64,000 bases of DNA from Pseudomonas abyssi (GCF_002307495.1 NZ_NTMR01000009.1:1-64000), one strand, 5' to 3'; shown: positions 34,334-44,057, counted from the stretch's first letter. The notes: generated by a model from the sequence alone, not told the origin. Numbers and translations are program-made.

Positions 34334-34765
34334 TTGACCGCACCAGCGGATACGGTAACACTGACATTGCAGCAGCTGCCCCGCGAGTTGCTGCCCCTGG
34401 CCAACCGGTTCTACCGCCGCCACCATCGCGGTATGAAGGCGAATGGCCAACAGCAGATCTGGGTGCTGCGCGCACCTGACATCTGCGCCAGTCTGTGCCT
34501 GCAGCCCGTGGAAACTGGACACTGGCTAACCGCCTTGCTGGTCGCGCCAGCGATGCGCGCCCAAGGCCTCGGCACTCAGCTGCTAGACCAGGTGCGTGCC
34601 GAGGTCGACGGCCCCATCTGGCTGTTTTGCGCCCCGCACCTGACTCCCTTCTACCAGCGCTGCGGCTACCAGCTTGCCGCCCACCTGCCTGAATCGCTCG
34701 ACTCACGCCTGCAACGCTATCAGCGCAGCAAGTCGCTGGTCGCCCTGGCAAACCTGCCCGGGTAA
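34334..34765 (+). CDS. GNAT-family acetyltransferase
   Basis: 143 residues from a TTG start at 34334. Acetyl-CoA motif A is LLVAPAMRAQGLGTQLLDQVRAE (residues 66-88), and the C-terminal GYQLAAHLPESL part completes the fold. No ATG or GTG is available in frame after the preceding stop, and the next ATG (MKANG, residue 34) would remove a conserved helix. Translation probably depends on coupling to the small gene before it. Substrate unknown. Confidence 0.78.
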   Translation: MTAPADTVTLTLQQLPRELLPLANRFYRRHHRGMKANGQQQIWVLRAPDICASLCLQPVETGHWLTALLVAPAMRAQGLGTQLLDQVRAEVDGPIWLFCAPHLTPFYQRCGYQLAAHLPESLDSRLQRYQRSKSLVALANLPG

Positions 34766-34993
34766 GCCATTTCTACCCCATCGTGGCAGCTTGCCACCAA
34801 ATGCAACACAATTCTGTAATACGCGCACTACAACAGTGCGCGCGCAGCTATTGTACCTGTGTACCGAAGAGCAACCGCACCCGCAATTATGACGTAAGCA
34901 ATTGATTTAAAAAGAAAATAAAAAACTGGCAAGCTAAATGCTATGTGAGCAATGCCAACGCACTTAAATCAAAAACCTACGGGGTATTACGTG

Positions 34994-35710
34994 ATGATGA
35001 AGAAAATCGCAGTTGCCGTTGCTACCGCCAGCACGCTCTCTTTTGCCAACATGGCGCACGCCGAAGCCTTTGATACCGCCATGGGCGAGTTTGACGTCAG
35101 CATGACTGCCACCCTGGCAACCGACTACATCTGGCGCGGCCAGTCGCAAACCGATGGCGCTGGCGCCATTCAGGGCAGCCTGGACATCGCCCACGAAAGC
35201 GGCCTGTACATCGGTGCCTGGGCATCCAACATCGACTCAACCGACTTTGGCGGCTCCAGCATCGAGATCGACTACTACGCCGGCTACGGCGGAGCCATCA
35301 CCGACGACATCAGCTACGATCTGTCCTGGACTACTTATACCTACCCGAAAAACAGCGCTATCGATGTTGAAGAAGCGCTGGCCAGCATCAGCCTCTACGG
35401 CCTGACCCTGGGCGCCAAATACGCGTACGATCCGCAGAGCGCGCTGTACACCTACGTAGGCTATGACTTCTCCCTGCCGTACGACGTGGGCCTGGGCCTG
35501 CACTACGGCCTGACCGACACCAAAGATCCGCTGAACGGCGTTGACGGTGACGAAGAATACGGCGATTGGGCCGTCACCCTGAGCAAAACCATGCTGGGCC
35601 TCGACGTCGCTCTGATGTACAGCGACACCGACCTGGGTGATGACTGTGCCTACTCCAGCCAGGATTCCTGTGACTCCAACGTCACCCTGTCGGTCTCGAA
35701 AACCCTGTAA
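34994..35710 (+). CDS. TorF-family putative porin
   Basis: 238 residues with a signal peptide (MMKKIAVAVATASTLSFANMAHA). The mature protein matches the TorF/TIGR02001 type: VSMTATLATDYIWRGQSQT, beta strands alternating with acidic loops (ALYTYVGYDFSLPYD), a Cys pair near the end (DDCAYSSQDSCDS) and a terminal KTL. Expected outer-membrane barrel, substrate unknown. The AT-rich leader (34766-34993) has no other gene and likely holds the promoter. A strong terminator follows. Confidence 0.85.
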   Translation: MMKKIAVAVATASTLSFANMAHAEAFDTAMGEFDVSMTATLATDYIWRGQSQTDGAGAIQGSLDIAHESGLYIGAWASNIDSTDFGGSSIEIDYYAGYGGAITDDISYDLSWTTYTYPKNSAIDVEEALASISLYGLTLGAKYAYDPQSALYTYVGYDFSLPYDVGLGLHYGLTDTKDPLNGVDGDEEYGDWAVTLSKTMLGLDVALMYSDTDLGDDCAYSSQDSCDSNVTLSVSKTL

Positions 35711-35776
35711 TACCCGGCCCGGGCTAGCATATCCCCATCAGACGCTGAGCCCGGGCTGCTGTTCCGTCAGCATTGC

Positions 35777-35826
35777 ACCGCCTCTTTTGCGCTGTTCCAC
35801 GGCAGCTCGAAAGCGGCGGTTTTTTT
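35777..35826 (+). terminator. Intrinsic terminator after the TorF-type gene
   Basis: ACCGCCTCTTTTGCGCT (35777-35793) pairs with AGCTCGAAAGCGGCGGT (35804-35820) at 14 of 17 positions, followed by seven T. Stem and T run are in the direction of the porin gene. Confidence 0.85.
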
Positions 35827-35962
35827 ATTCACGACTAACCGTGCGGGTGGCGCCTAAGGACGGAACGGTGTTGAGCCCACTGACGGGGACCACGCCGGCC
35901 AGAACGCCGCATTGCGCGGGCACGCGGTTGGCTTGGTCCGCCTTGCCACAGATGACCACACA

Positions 35963-35988
35963 ACAAAAAACCGGCCCAAGGCCGGTTT
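35963..35988 (-). terminator. Intrinsic terminator of dcd
   Basis: On the minus strand AACCGGCC-TTG-GGCCGGTT is followed by TTTT: an 8-bp stem and T run 22 bases past the dcd stop. Confidence 0.85.
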
Positions 35989-36010
35989 AGTCGTCATGCG
36001 CTCTTGCCGC

Positions 36011-36577
36011 TCAGGCGCGTGGCAAGGTAACGCCGCGCTGCCCCTGATACTTGCCGCCGCGATCACGGTAAGAGGTTTCGCAGGTCTCGTCGGACTCAAA
36101 GAACAGCATCTGCGCTACACCTTCATTCGCGTAGATCTTGGCCGGGAGGTTGGTCGTGTTGGAAAACTCCAGGGTCACATGCCCTTCCCACTCCGGCTCC
36201 AGCGGCGTGACGTTGACGATAATGCCGCAACGCGCGTAGGTGCTCTTGCCCAGACAAATAGTCAATACATTGCGCGGAATACGGAAGTACTCAACGGTGC
36301 GCGCCAGCGCAAAGGAGTTGGGCGGGATGATGCAGACATCACTCTGAATATCGACAAAGCTCTTGTCGTCGAAGTTTTTCGGATCAACGATCGCCGAATG
36401 GATATTGGTGAATACCTTGAACTCGTCGGCGCAGCGCACATCGTAGCCGTAGCTGGAAACACCGTAGGAAATGACCCGCTCGCCCTCAGCGCCGCGGATC
36501 TGGCGCTCGACAAAGGGTTCAATCATCCCCTGTTCCTGGGACATGGTGCGGATCCAGCGGTCGGATTTGATGCTCAT
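36011..36577 (-). CDS. dcd: dCTP deaminase
   Basis: 188 residues, the exact length in Pseudomonas. The Dcd/dUTPase fold is evident: [34 protein letters not shown], and the Thr/Arg-lined site [18 protein letters not shown], with the active Glu in TLEF. It converts dCTP to dUTP for dTMP synthesis. The ATG at 36577 is preceded by AGGA. Downstream of apbC on the same strand with a 74-base gap; they may be cotranscribed. Confidence 0.96.
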   Translation of the reverse strand: MSIKSDRWIRTMSQEQGMIEPFVERQIRGAEGERVISYGVSSYGYDVRCADEFKVFTNIHSAIVDPKNFDDKSFVDIQSDVCIIPPNSFALARTVEYFRIPRNVLTICLGKSTYARCGIIVNVTPLEPEWEGHVTLEFSNTTNLPAKIYANEGVAQMLFFESDETCETSYRDRGGKYQGQRGVTLPRA

Positions 36578-36651
36578 GGCGGGTCCTGAGTGATCTGTAC
36601 GAAAACGAGCCAGCATGTTACCGGGTTATAGGCAATGACAAAAGACCGTCA

Positions 36652-37743
36652 TCAATCCTCGCTAATGCTGATCTCCGGCATGCCGCCGGCGCCTTTCAGC
36701 GCCGTGATGCGCGCAGCGGCGTGACGGGCCATGTCCTGATAGACCATGCTGATCTGGCACTCCGGCTCAGCCACCACCGTCGGCTTGCCGCCATCGGCCT
36801 GCTCGCGAATCATCATTGACAGAGGCATCGAGCCGAGCAGCTCGACATGGTATTGCGCCGCCAGGCGCTCACCACCACCCTCGCCAAACAGGTGCTCGGC
36901 ATGGCCGCAGTTGGAGCAGATGTGGATTGCCATGTTCTCAACCACACCGAGCACCGGGATGTTCACCTTCTCGAACATGCCGATGCCCTTCTTGGCATCC
37001 AGCAGCGCGAGATCCTGCGGTGTGGTAACGATAACGGCGCCCGTCACCGGCACCTTCTGCGCCAGGGTCAGCTGGATATCCCCCGTGCCCGGCGGCATAT
37101 CTACAACCAGATAATCCAGGTCATCCCAGGCGGTCTGGGTCAGCAGTTGCATCAGTGCACCGGACACCATCGGGCCGCGCCAGACCACCGGCGTGTTGTC
37201 ATCCACCAGAAACGCCATGGACATAACTTGAATGCCGTGCGCACGCGGCGGCACAAACCATTTACCCTCGCGGGTTTCCGGTCGCGTGCCTTCGGGCAAG
37301 CCCAGCATCAGCCCCATACTGGGGCCATAGATGTCGGCATCCAGCACACCGACCTTGGCGCCCTCTCGCGCCAGAGCCAGCGCCAGATTGGCGGCCGTGG
37401 TGGACTTGCCTACCCCGCCCTTGCCAGAGGCCACCGCAATCACGTTCTTGACGTTGGCCAGCGCCGCGACCTGCCCCTGCACCGCACCCGCTTCAATCTC
37501 GCAGCGCACACTGACCTTGGCCGAGGTCACGCCATCGACATTCTCCACCGCCGTTTGCAGAATCTGCGCAATGCCACCGACCAGGCTGCCGGCGGCATAC
37601 CCCAGCACCAGCTCAGCCTCGACCTGCCCGCCATTAATCTCCAGACGGCGCAGGCAACCGCAACTCAGCAGGTCGGTTTTCAGGTAGGGGTCCTGGTATT
37701 GGGCCAGGGCCTGTTCAATGGCAGCGCGATCAAGGGTCGACAT
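36652..37743 (-). CDS. apbC: Iron-sulfur cluster carrier protein ApbC/Mrp
   Basis: 363 residues. An N-terminal MIP18/DUF59 domain (about 1-90) precedes a P-loop MRP ATPase with deviant Walker A GKGGVGKST (about 109-117), switch DADIYGPS, VVDMPPGTGD, and the C-terminal CSNC pair that holds the bridging cluster. It delivers Fe-S clusters to client proteins. Complete with standard length. Confidence 0.95.
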   Translation of the reverse strand: MSTLDRAAIEQALAQYQDPYLKTDLLSCGCLRRLEINGGQVEAELVLGYAAGSLVGGIAQILQTAVENVDGVTSAKVSVRCEIEAGAVQGQVAALANVKNVIAVASGKGGVGKSTTAANLALALAREGAKVGVLDADIYGPSMGLMLGLPEGTRPETREGKWFVPPRAHGIQVMSMAFLVDDNTPVVWRGPMVSGALMQLLTQTAWDDLDYLVVDMPPGTGDIQLTLAQKVPVTGAVIVTTPQDLALLDAKKGIGMFEKVNIPVLGVVENMAIHICSNCGHAEHLFGEGGGERLAAQYHVELLGSMPLSMMIREQADGGKPTVVAEPECQISMVYQDMARHAAARITALKGAGGMPEISISED

Positions 37744-37804
37744 GACGGAGTTCCGAACGAGATAAAGAGGCCGCTATGCTACCGAGCAGCACAGCCCAAC
37801 GCAA

Positions 37805-37835
37805 AGCGGCCCGCCGGTGGAGCCGGCGGGCCGCT
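37805..37835 (-). terminator. Terminator-like hairpin after dctP
   Basis: AGCGGCCCGCCGG (37805-37817) pairs perfectly with CCGGCGGGCCGCT (37823-37835), a 13-bp stem with a five-base loop. On the minus strand only TTTG follows, so strength is uncertain. It sits 17 bases past the dctP stop, in the direction of apbC. Confidence 0.65.
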
Positions 37836-37851
37836 GCTTTAACGCAACTGA

Positions 37852-39003
37852 TCAGGCGGCGTCAGCTTGTGGCTCGGCGTCAGCCTCTTCTGCCTCGTCG
37901 CTGGACTCCTGCTCAGCCGGGGCCACCTTGGCAGCATCGGCCTGCTCTACCTGCTCGATCAGGGTGTTCATCAGGCGAGTACCGCGCTCACCGACCATCT
38001 CGGCAAACACATCACGCACCGGCAGGCTGCGCTCGCGGAAGGCTTCACGCTCTTCAGCGGTCAGGTAAACCAGTTCGATGTCGCTGTTCTCGGTGATGAT
38101 ATCCAGACGCTCGGTGTTCAGGCGGGTCTGCACGTCGTGAATCCACGGCACCAGCTCGACCACTGCCTCTTCGACCACATCCTTGCGCTCCTGGCTCAGA
38201 CCGTCATACCAATCGCTGTTGGCCATAAAGGTCGCGATAAACTGAGCCTGGTTGGCAAAGATCAGGTAATCCTGCACCTTGTAGAAGTCCATTTCCTGGT
38301 GGGCAAACACCGGTTGGATGTTGCCATCCAGCTGACCCAGCTGCATGCCGCTGAACAGCTCACCGTATTCCATGGTGGTCGGGTCGGCGCCGTAGGCGCT
38401 ATAGGTTTCGCGCAGCAGGCGGTTATCCATGGTGCGGATCGCCAGGCCGTCAAAATCCTCGGGGGTGCGGACCGCCTTGTTGGCACTCCAGACCTGCCAG
38501 CCTTCCGGCACAATGGCGAGCGGCTGCAGGCCGCGATCACGGTAGGAGGCAACCAGGTCCTCGTTCTTGCGGAAGGCCGGGTCGTTGAGAATCTCGGTAT
38601 TGGTCTTCTCGTCATCGGTCAGCACGAAGTTCAGGCTGAACAGCTGCGACTCGGGAACGGAACCGCCCAGAAAACCGGAGCCGAAGGCAAACTGCACTGC
38701 ACCGGACTGGACCTGATCATAGATATCGGTCAGACCACCCAACTGGCCGTAGGGGTAGAGTTTGACCTCTACCGCGCCGTCGGTCTTTTCCTTGATCAGC
38801 TCGGCAAACTTGGCGCCGTACTCGTATTGCACGCTGCCATCAATCTCTTCCAGGGCAAAACCCCATGTTTCGGTTTCTACTTCGGCAGCCGCAGTCGGCT
38901 CCTCCGCTGCAGGGGCGGTATTCGATGCCGTCGGTTCTTCCTCGGACCCGCACGCTGCCAGCATGATCGCTGCTGCACCAATACATCCATTGCGCCAATT
39001 CAT
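37852..39003 (-). CDS. dctP: TRAP transporter solute-binding protein (DctP type)
   Basis: 383 residues from the ATG at 39003, which has an AAGGAGT Shine-Dalgarno; the open frame runs on to 39459 but without a signal sequence. Lipobox LAACG (Cys about 18). The domain shows FAELIKEKTDGAVEVKLYPYGQLG, AVRTPEDFDGLAIRTM and GELFSGMQLGQLDG, the usual DctP pattern. An unusual acidic, Ala-rich tail follows the domain (SSDEAEEADAEPQADAA). Transcribed divergently from dctQM, an unusual arrangement. Substrate probably an organic acid. Confidence 0.9.
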   Translation of the reverse strand: MNWRNGCIGAAAIMLAACGSEEEPTASNTAPAAEEPTAAAEVETETWGFALEEIDGSVQYEYGAKFAELIKEKTDGAVEVKLYPYGQLGGLTDIYDQVQSGAVQFAFGSGFLGGSVPESQLFSLNFVLTDDEKTNTEILNDPAFRKNEDLVASYRDRGLQPLAIVPEGWQVWSANKAVRTPEDFDGLAIRTMDNRLLRETYSAYGADPTTMEYGELFSGMQLGQLDGNIQPVFAHQEMDFYKVQDYLIFANQAQFIATFMANSDWYDGLSQERKDVVEEAVVELVPWIHDVQTRLNTERLDIITENSDIELVYLTAEEREAFRERSLPVRDVFAEMVGERGTRLMNTLIEQVEQADAAKVAPAEQESSDEAEEADAEPQADAA

Positions 39004-39052
39004 GGAACACTCCTTATCAACTGTTCTGGATTCCTCACGAACCTTAACACAG

Positions 39053-39068
39053 CACAACCGCATGTCCA
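39053..39068 (-). promoter_or_regulatory. Weak sigma-54-like promoter upstream of dctP
   Basis: The minus strand reads TGGACATGCGGTTGTG, with GG and TT at the correct positions but GT instead of GC at -12. It is about 50 bases before the dctP start. Dct systems are often DctD/sigma-54 controlled, which is why it is listed, but the match is poor and no DctBD genes are seen. Confidence 0.25.
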
Positions 39069-39235
39069 CGCCGTGCAAAAGCCTTTTATATGAGTTAAGG
39101 TCAAAAAAGGCGCCGAAACTACGGACCAGATCGCATTCTGACTGCAGCGTCCGAATTACGACATTGCACCAGCAGATAGCGTAGACGAGGTCTGATCGGT
39201 CAGCCCGGAGACAATAGCCACACAGGACACATTGC

Positions 39236-39829
39236 ATGCCCCAGCCAGCCGAGCCGTCGGCAAGCCACACGAGCGGCTCTTTGCTGCTACGTCTGCTGGG
39301 CGCGGTAGACCGCGTTACCGAGTGGGTCGAAAAAATCATTCTGGGCAGCAGCGTGCTGTTTCTGGCCGGACTGCTGATCGTGCACGTACTGGGCAGGCAG
39401 CTGTTCGGCAATGGTGTGACAGGCCAGGTTGAGCTCACCCAGATCAGCCTGATCATCATGACCTTCTCGGGGCTCGGCTACGCCGTGCGGCGCGCACGCC
39501 ATATCAGCATGTCCGCTTTCTTCGACCAGCTCAGCGGCAAACCACGCAAGGCGCTGATGATCTTCATCGCCCTGGGCACCGCTGCCCTGATGTTCTACCT
39601 GGCCTGGCACGCTGGTGACTATGTCACCAACATTTACGAGCGCGGCCGCACCTCCTCCGCCCTGCAGATTCCGCTGTGGATTCCCTACCTCGCGGCCCCG
39701 GTCGGCTTTGTGCTGGCCGGCATCCAGTTTGTGCTCACCGCCGTGCGCAATCTGACCTCTCGCGAGGTCTACCGCTCCTTCACCGAGAAGGACGAATACG
39801 ACGCCATTCCGGACGACGGCGCGCTCTGA
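39236..39829 (+). CDS. dctQ: TRAP transporter small membrane subunit
   Basis: 197 residues with four membrane helices (ILGSSVLFLAGLLIVHVLGR; LTQISLIIMTFSGLGYAVR; IFIALGTAALMFYLAW; IPYLAAPVGFVLAGIQFVL). RRARHISMSAFFDQL is the DctQ family signature. Pairs with DctM to form the transport channel with DctP. Its start follows the divergent dctP by 232 bases. Confidence 0.92.
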   Translation: MPQPAEPSASHTSGSLLLRLLGAVDRVTEWVEKIILGSSVLFLAGLLIVHVLGRQLFGNGVTGQVELTQISLIIMTFSGLGYAVRRARHISMSAFFDQLSGKPRKALMIFIALGTAALMFYLAWHAGDYVTNIYERGRTSSALQIPLWIPYLAAPVGFVLAGIQFVLTAVRNLTSREVYRSFTEKDEYDAIPDDGAL

Positions 39830-39845
39830 CCAAGGCTACGGACCC

Positions 39846-41129
39846 ATGCTTACCCTGACCTTCATTACCATGATCGTGCTGCTGGCATTGGGCTTCCCAA
39901 TGATGGTGCCGCTGCTGGTCGCCGCGCTCATGCTGCTGTTTCTGGTCATCGACCTGGGCAACGTCAGCCTGCTGATGGGACAGATGATCAGCGGCGTGCA
40001 GTCCTGGGCGCTCGCCGCCGTACCGCTGTTCATTTTTGCTGCCGACCTGATGACGCGCGGGCATACAGCCAACCGTCTGCTGGACCTGGTACAGAGCTTT
40101 GTCGGCCACCTGCGTGGCGGCCTGCCGATCACCACCGCCGCCAGCTGCACCCTGTTTGGCGCAGTGTCGGGCTCTACCCAGGCAACCGTGGTGGCCATGG
40201 GCGGGCCGATGCGCCCAAAGCTGCTGGAGAAGGGATACTCAGACACCTTCAGCATCGCCTTGATCATCAACGCCAGCGACATCGCGCTGCTGATTCCGCC
40301 CAGTATCGGCATGATCATCTACGGGGTGATTTCAGGGTCCTCAATCGGTGACCTGTTTATCGCCGGTATCATCCCCGGCCTGCTGATCCTGCTGTTGTTC
40401 TCCATCTACTGCTGGGTCGCCTCCATCCGCATGGGCATTGCGCCAGAGCCAAAGAGCGATTGGACCACACGTCTGCTGGCCCTGCGCAAGGCGCTGCTGC
40501 CGCTCGGCTTTCCTTTGGTGGTGGTCGGCGGTATCTACGGCGGCCTGTTCAGCCCGACGGAGGCTGCGGCCATCGCGGTGCTCTATGCCCTGATTCTTGA
40601 GGTCGTCATTCTGCGCGCGGTAAAGCTGCGCGAGTTGTGGGATGTGGCACTGTCTACCGGGCTGATCACCGCCGTGGTGTTCATTCTGGTAGCAGCCGGC
40701 AACGCCTTTACCTACGCCATCTCCTTTGCCGGTATCCCGCAGGCCATCCTGGATCCGGTGATCGCCAGCATCGGCGACAACCAGACTCTGGTGCTGGCCC
40801 TGATCGCCGTGTCGTTTTTCATCGGCTGCATGTTCGTTGACCCCATCGTGGTCATTCTCATCCTCACACCGCTGTTCAAGCCCGCAGTCCAAGCCGCCGG
40901 CCTGGACCCGGTGCACGTTGGCGTGATTGTCACCCTGCAGGCCGCCATCGGATCGGCAACACCGCCCTTCGGCTGCGACATCTTTACGGCCATGGCGATC
41001 TTCCGCCGGCCCTACTTCGATGTCATTCGCGGTACACCGCCCTTCATATTCATCCTGCTGATAGCGACAGTGTTACTGATACTCTTTCCCGAGATATCGC
41101 TGTGGCTGCCTTCGCTCGCCCAGGACTAA
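39846..41129 (+). CDS. dctM: TRAP transporter large permease subunit
   Basis: 427 residues, about 12 hydrophobic segments. Typical DctM motifs: PMMVPLLVAALMLLFLV, GGLPITTAASCTLFGAVSGSTQATVVAMGG, LIPPSIGMIIYGVISGSSIGDLF, and the C-terminal PPFGCDIFTAM. Forms the Na+/H+-driven channel for the DctP-bound solute. Sixteen bases after dctQ, same operon. Followed by an AT-rich hairpin and then a chemoreceptor gene. Confidence 0.93.
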   Translation: MLTLTFITMIVLLALGFPMMVPLLVAALMLLFLVIDLGNVSLLMGQMISGVQSWALAAVPLFIFAADLMTRGHTANRLLDLVQSFVGHLRGGLPITTAASCTLFGAVSGSTQATVVAMGGPMRPKLLEKGYSDTFSIALIINASDIALLIPPSIGMIIYGVISGSSIGDLFIAGIIPGLLILLLFSIYCWVASIRMGIAPEPKSDWTTRLLALRKALLPLGFPLVVVGGIYGGLFSPTEAAAIAVLYALILEVVILRAVKLRELWDVALSTGLITAVVFILVAAGNAFTYAISFAGIPQAILDPVIASIGDNQTLVLALIAVSFFIGCMFVDPIVVILILTPLFKPAVQAAGLDPVHVGVIVTLQAAIGSATPPFGCDIFTAMAIFRRPYFDVIRGTPPFIFILLIATVLLILFPEISLWLPSLAQD

Positions 41130-41132
41130 TTA

Positions 41133-41160
41133 CAAAACGCCATCAAATATGACGTTTTTG
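41133..41160 (+). terminator. Possible weak terminator after dctM
   Basis: CAAAACGCCAT (41133-41143) pairs with ATGACGTTTTTG (41149-41160) with one bulge and one mismatch. It is AT-rich and followed by TCC rather than a T run beyond the stem. It could act in either direction. Low confidence. Confidence 0.4.
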
Positions 41161-41288
41161 TCCTATCGAATTTGCGAATCAGCGCCGATATTCTGATCGT
41201 TAACGGACTATTTGCTTTTTTGCCTCACCCCCTCAGGGCAGCGCATGCCGTTACAACAACAATATCGAGAAGCGCCCAGGAGGCACCC

Positions 41289-42995
41289 ATGATGTCAGAG
41301 CAACACGCCGAGGCGCTTGCGCCCGCCGCCAAGCCCGTCCTCGCTCGTAGCCGGCTAGCCTTGGCCGGGCTGATCATCTGCGAACTCTTTCTGTTTGCCG
41401 CAGTGCTGCTCAGCACGACCGGCGTGCTCTTCTGGGCCGCATTGGCCATGCTGATCCCGACGCTCGCGCTTACCTGGCAGCTGCATGGCGGAGCCGGCGA
41501 CAGCGGCGCACTGGGAGCCAGCCTGCAACGCGTTAACGGCAAGCAGATTGATCTGCGCCTGGGCAATGAGAAACACAGCGACGACCCAGCCATTCAGGAG
41601 TACGTCAAACTAAACGAACGCCTGCGCGCCATCATGCTGGAGCTGCAGCAGAACAGCCTGGGCACGGCGCTGGCCTCAGCCAATAGCCGCCTGCTGGCAG
41701 AACAGGCAGCGCGGGACGCGCAAAGCCAGCAGCAGGTCTCCGAACTGATCTTCCATGCCAGCGAGCAAACCACCAGTGCCCTGCAGGACATCTCCCATCG
41801 CGCCACCGGTGTCACCGAAGTCAACTCCCGCAACCTGGAAATGGCCCGTCAGTCGCGCGAGCAGATGAGCGATGCCCGCAGCAAGATGCAACAAATCAGC
41901 GACGCCATGGGTGGCTTCAAGGACAACGTCAGCGCCCTGAACGCCACCTCGGCAAAGATCCGCGACATCCTGACCACCGTGCAGGACTTCTCTGCGCAGA
42001 CCAACATGCTGGCACTCAACGCAGCGATTGAAGCCGCCCGCGCTGGCGAGCAGGGTCGCGGCTTTGCGGTGGTGGCCGATGAGGTACGCAACCTGTCGCT
42101 CAAGGTCGGCAACGCCGCCGAACAGATCAGCCAACTGATGGGCCAGATGAGCGACGCCATGGCTGGCGCAGATGCCCAGACCCTCGGCATGCTGGAGCAG
42201 ACCGAGGCAACTGGCACGGCCGTCAGCAGCGCAGCCGATCAGTTCGATGCCATGGTTGATGACTTCCAGCGCGCCAACGACGATCTGCTGATGGTCAGCA
42301 GCGCCCTGGAGGAACTGACCGCCACCAACGCCGAAACACTGCAGCACGGCGGCGAGATTCGTGACCTGAGCCTGACCATCAGCCAGCACATGGCCGCCAC
42401 CCACACCCAGGCCGATGCGCTGCGTGACAACACCAACCTGGCGCTGCGCTCGCTGGCCGGTTTCCGTCTGGGCGAAGGCCAGCTGGAAGCCGTGACCGAA
42501 GTCCTGATGGCACGGCGCAAGGAAATCGAGCAACGCCTGGACGCGCTGGCCGACAACGGCGTTGATCTGTTTGATCAAAACTACACGCCGGTGGCCAATA
42601 CCAACCCGCCCAAGCACGACGTGCGCTGGGCCGACGCCTTTATCGACCGCATTCGGCCACTGCTGGACGAGTGGGACAAGGGCGGCCAGGACGGTATTGT
42701 TTATACCGCTGCGGTGAACGAGCGCGGCTATCTGCCGACCAGCCGCAGCGCCTCCTCCCAACCACCCACCGGCGACCCGCGCATTGATGCCGCGCGCAGC
42801 AACTACAAGCGGTTTGCGGTGTCCAGCGACACCGACCTGCGCATTATGGCCAGCTGCACTTACCTCAATCTGGGTACCTTTGTGCTGCCCGGCACCACCA
42901 CCGTGGTGTTCGTGCTCTATGTGCCGATCTTCGTCAAAGGCCGCCGCTGGGGGACGATGTCTTCCGCGATTGCACCGGCGGCATTGGGGCTCTGA
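41289..42995 (+). CDS. Chemoreceptor with C-terminal sensory-like domain
   Basis: 568 residues from the ATG at 41289 (AGGAGG Shine-Dalgarno 6-11 bases upstream). Two closely spaced N-terminal helices form a hairpin with no periplasmic sensor, followed by coiled coils and the signalling tip [29 protein letters not shown]. After the tip a domain of about 130 residues ([35 protein letters not shown]) follows. This C-terminal placement and the RWG motif match cytoplasm-facing sensory domains of a known MCP subclass. Next to a TRAP transporter, it may sense a related metabolite. Confidence 0.88.
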   Translation: MMSEQHAEALAPAAKPVLARSRLALAGLIICELFLFAAVLLSTTGVLFWAALAMLIPTLALTWQLHGGAGDSGALGASLQRVNGKQIDLRLGNEKHSDDPAIQEYVKLNERLRAIMLELQQNSLGTALASANSRLLAEQAARDAQSQQQVSELIFHASEQTTSALQDISHRATGVTEVNSRNLEMARQSREQMSDARSKMQQISDAMGGFKDNVSALNATSAKIRDILTTVQDFSAQTNMLALNAAIEAARAGEQGRGFAVVADEVRNLSLKVGNAAEQISQLMGQMSDAMAGADAQTLGMLEQTEATGTAVSSAADQFDAMVDDFQRANDDLLMVSSALEELTATNAETLQHGGEIRDLSLTISQHMAATHTQADALRDNTNLALRSLAGFRLGEGQLEAVTEVLMARRKEIEQRLDALADNGVDLFDQNYTPVANTNPPKHDVRWADAFIDRIRPLLDEWDKGGQDGIVYTAAVNERGYLPTSRSASSQPPTGDPRIDAARSNYKRFAVSSDTDLRIMASCTYLNLGTFVLPGTTTVVFVLYVPIFVKGRRWGTMSSAIAPAALGL

Positions 42996-43057
42996 GGGCC
43001 GCCGCAGTGCGGCGAGCTGGAAGCCGCAAGCAAGACAGTTTGGGCTTTTAGGTTTTA

Positions 43058-43085
43058 GCTTGAGGCTTGAAGCTTGAAGCTTGAA
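43058..43085. repeat. Heptanucleotide tandem repeat
   Basis: Four tandem copies of GCTTGAA/GCTTGAG occupy 43058-43085 between the chemoreceptor stop and the hydrolase stop (convergent genes). Similar GCTTGAA tracts are seen between genes in other pseudomonads. No gene is disrupted. Confidence 0.8.
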
Positions 43086-43100
43086 GCTTCCGCCTTGCAG

Positions 43101-43721
43101 CTAACGCTCGGCCGCCGCAATAAACGCGGCGGCGACGTCTGCCGCTTCTTCTATTAGCGCCTGCTGTGTCAGGCCGCTGGACTTCAGCGGCCGAAAGTCG
43201 TGTTCGCCGGACTCCAGCCAGTGCAACTGCAGTGCAGGATCCAGCGGATAGGCCGCGACCTCATCTGGTTTGCCAAAGGGGTCCCGGGTGCCCTGCACTA
43301 TCAGCCCCGGGCAACCGATCTGCTGCAAATGCTCAATACGGGTACGTTCGGGCTTGCCCGGCGGGTGAAACGGATAGCCAAAGCAGATAAAGCCGGCGGC
43401 CCCCACCTCCGCCGCCAACTGACTGGCCACGCGTGCGCCCATCGACTTGCCGCCTAGAAACAGACGCCCGGAAACCCCAGCGGCCTGCTCGCGCATACAT
43501 TGCTCCAGCATCGGCATCGGGTTGGGCGGACGCTTGCGGCCATCGTCGCGGCGCGCCGCCATATAGGGGAACTCAAAGCGCGCCACCTTGACCCCCTGGG
43601 CAGACAGCGCCGCCGCCAGCTGCGTCATAAACGGGCTGTCCATCGGCGCGCCGGCGCCATGGGCCAGCAGCAGCGTTGCTCTGGGCTCGCCGGCTGGCTG
43701 GTCGGTCAGCACTGATTGCAT
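43101..43721 (-). CDS. Alpha/beta hydrolase, KANL3/Tex30 type
   Basis: 206 residues from the ATG at 43721 (GGAAGG Shine-Dalgarno). The motif LLLAHGAGAPMDSPFM carries the oxyanion hole, the nucleophile is in LGGKSMGARVA, and the Asp/His are in GTRDPFGKP and GEHDFRP. The family consists of small dienelactone-hydrolase-like proteins without known substrate. The frame is open to 43793 but the ribosome site favours 43721. Confidence 0.82.
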   Translation of the reverse strand: MQSVLTDQPAGEPRATLLLAHGAGAPMDSPFMTQLAAALSAQGVKVARFEFPYMAARRDDGRKRPPNPMPMLEQCMREQAAGVSGRLFLGGKSMGARVASQLAAEVGAAGFICFGYPFHPPGKPERTRIEHLQQIGCPGLIVQGTRDPFGKPDEVAAYPLDPALQLHWLESGEHDFRPLKSSGLTQQALIEEAADVAAAFIAAAER

Positions 43722-44057
43722 AACACCTTCCTTTATATAGATTCGTACGCTGCGACACGATGTCACATAAACTGCGCCCTGCTGCACCTTCACATAACCC
43801 CGGTAGAGGGCTAGTCTGAACCCTGTCCCGACGTTTGTCTCTCCGACGCGCTAGCGGTGAAGCTATCTCGGGCAACCACCCTGGTGGGGCCATGGCGAGC
43901 AGGCCATACAAGAGCAAAATTCTCGCCGTTTCAAGCCTTTGAAGGGCTTTGCGACGCACCTCGACACTGACCTATGTCATTGCAATGCGCGCGGGCTTTC
44001 CTCATACTTGCCAGCGCTTTAAACCCAATAAACCAACTGCTATCCGTGGAATCTCGC
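43722..44057. promoter_or_regulatory. Promoter region of ccoN
   Basis: Gene-free stretch between the divergent hydrolase gene and ccoN. A 14-base dyad TTCAA-GCCT-TTGAA lies at 43930-43943; it has the FNR/Anr spacing but not the TTGAT/ATCAA half-sites, so it is not a good Anr box. No other clear motif seen. Confidence 0.35.

Noticed and set aside
43058-43085. Short CRISPR-like array
   Set aside because: Seven-base direct repeats without spacers; a simple tandem tract.
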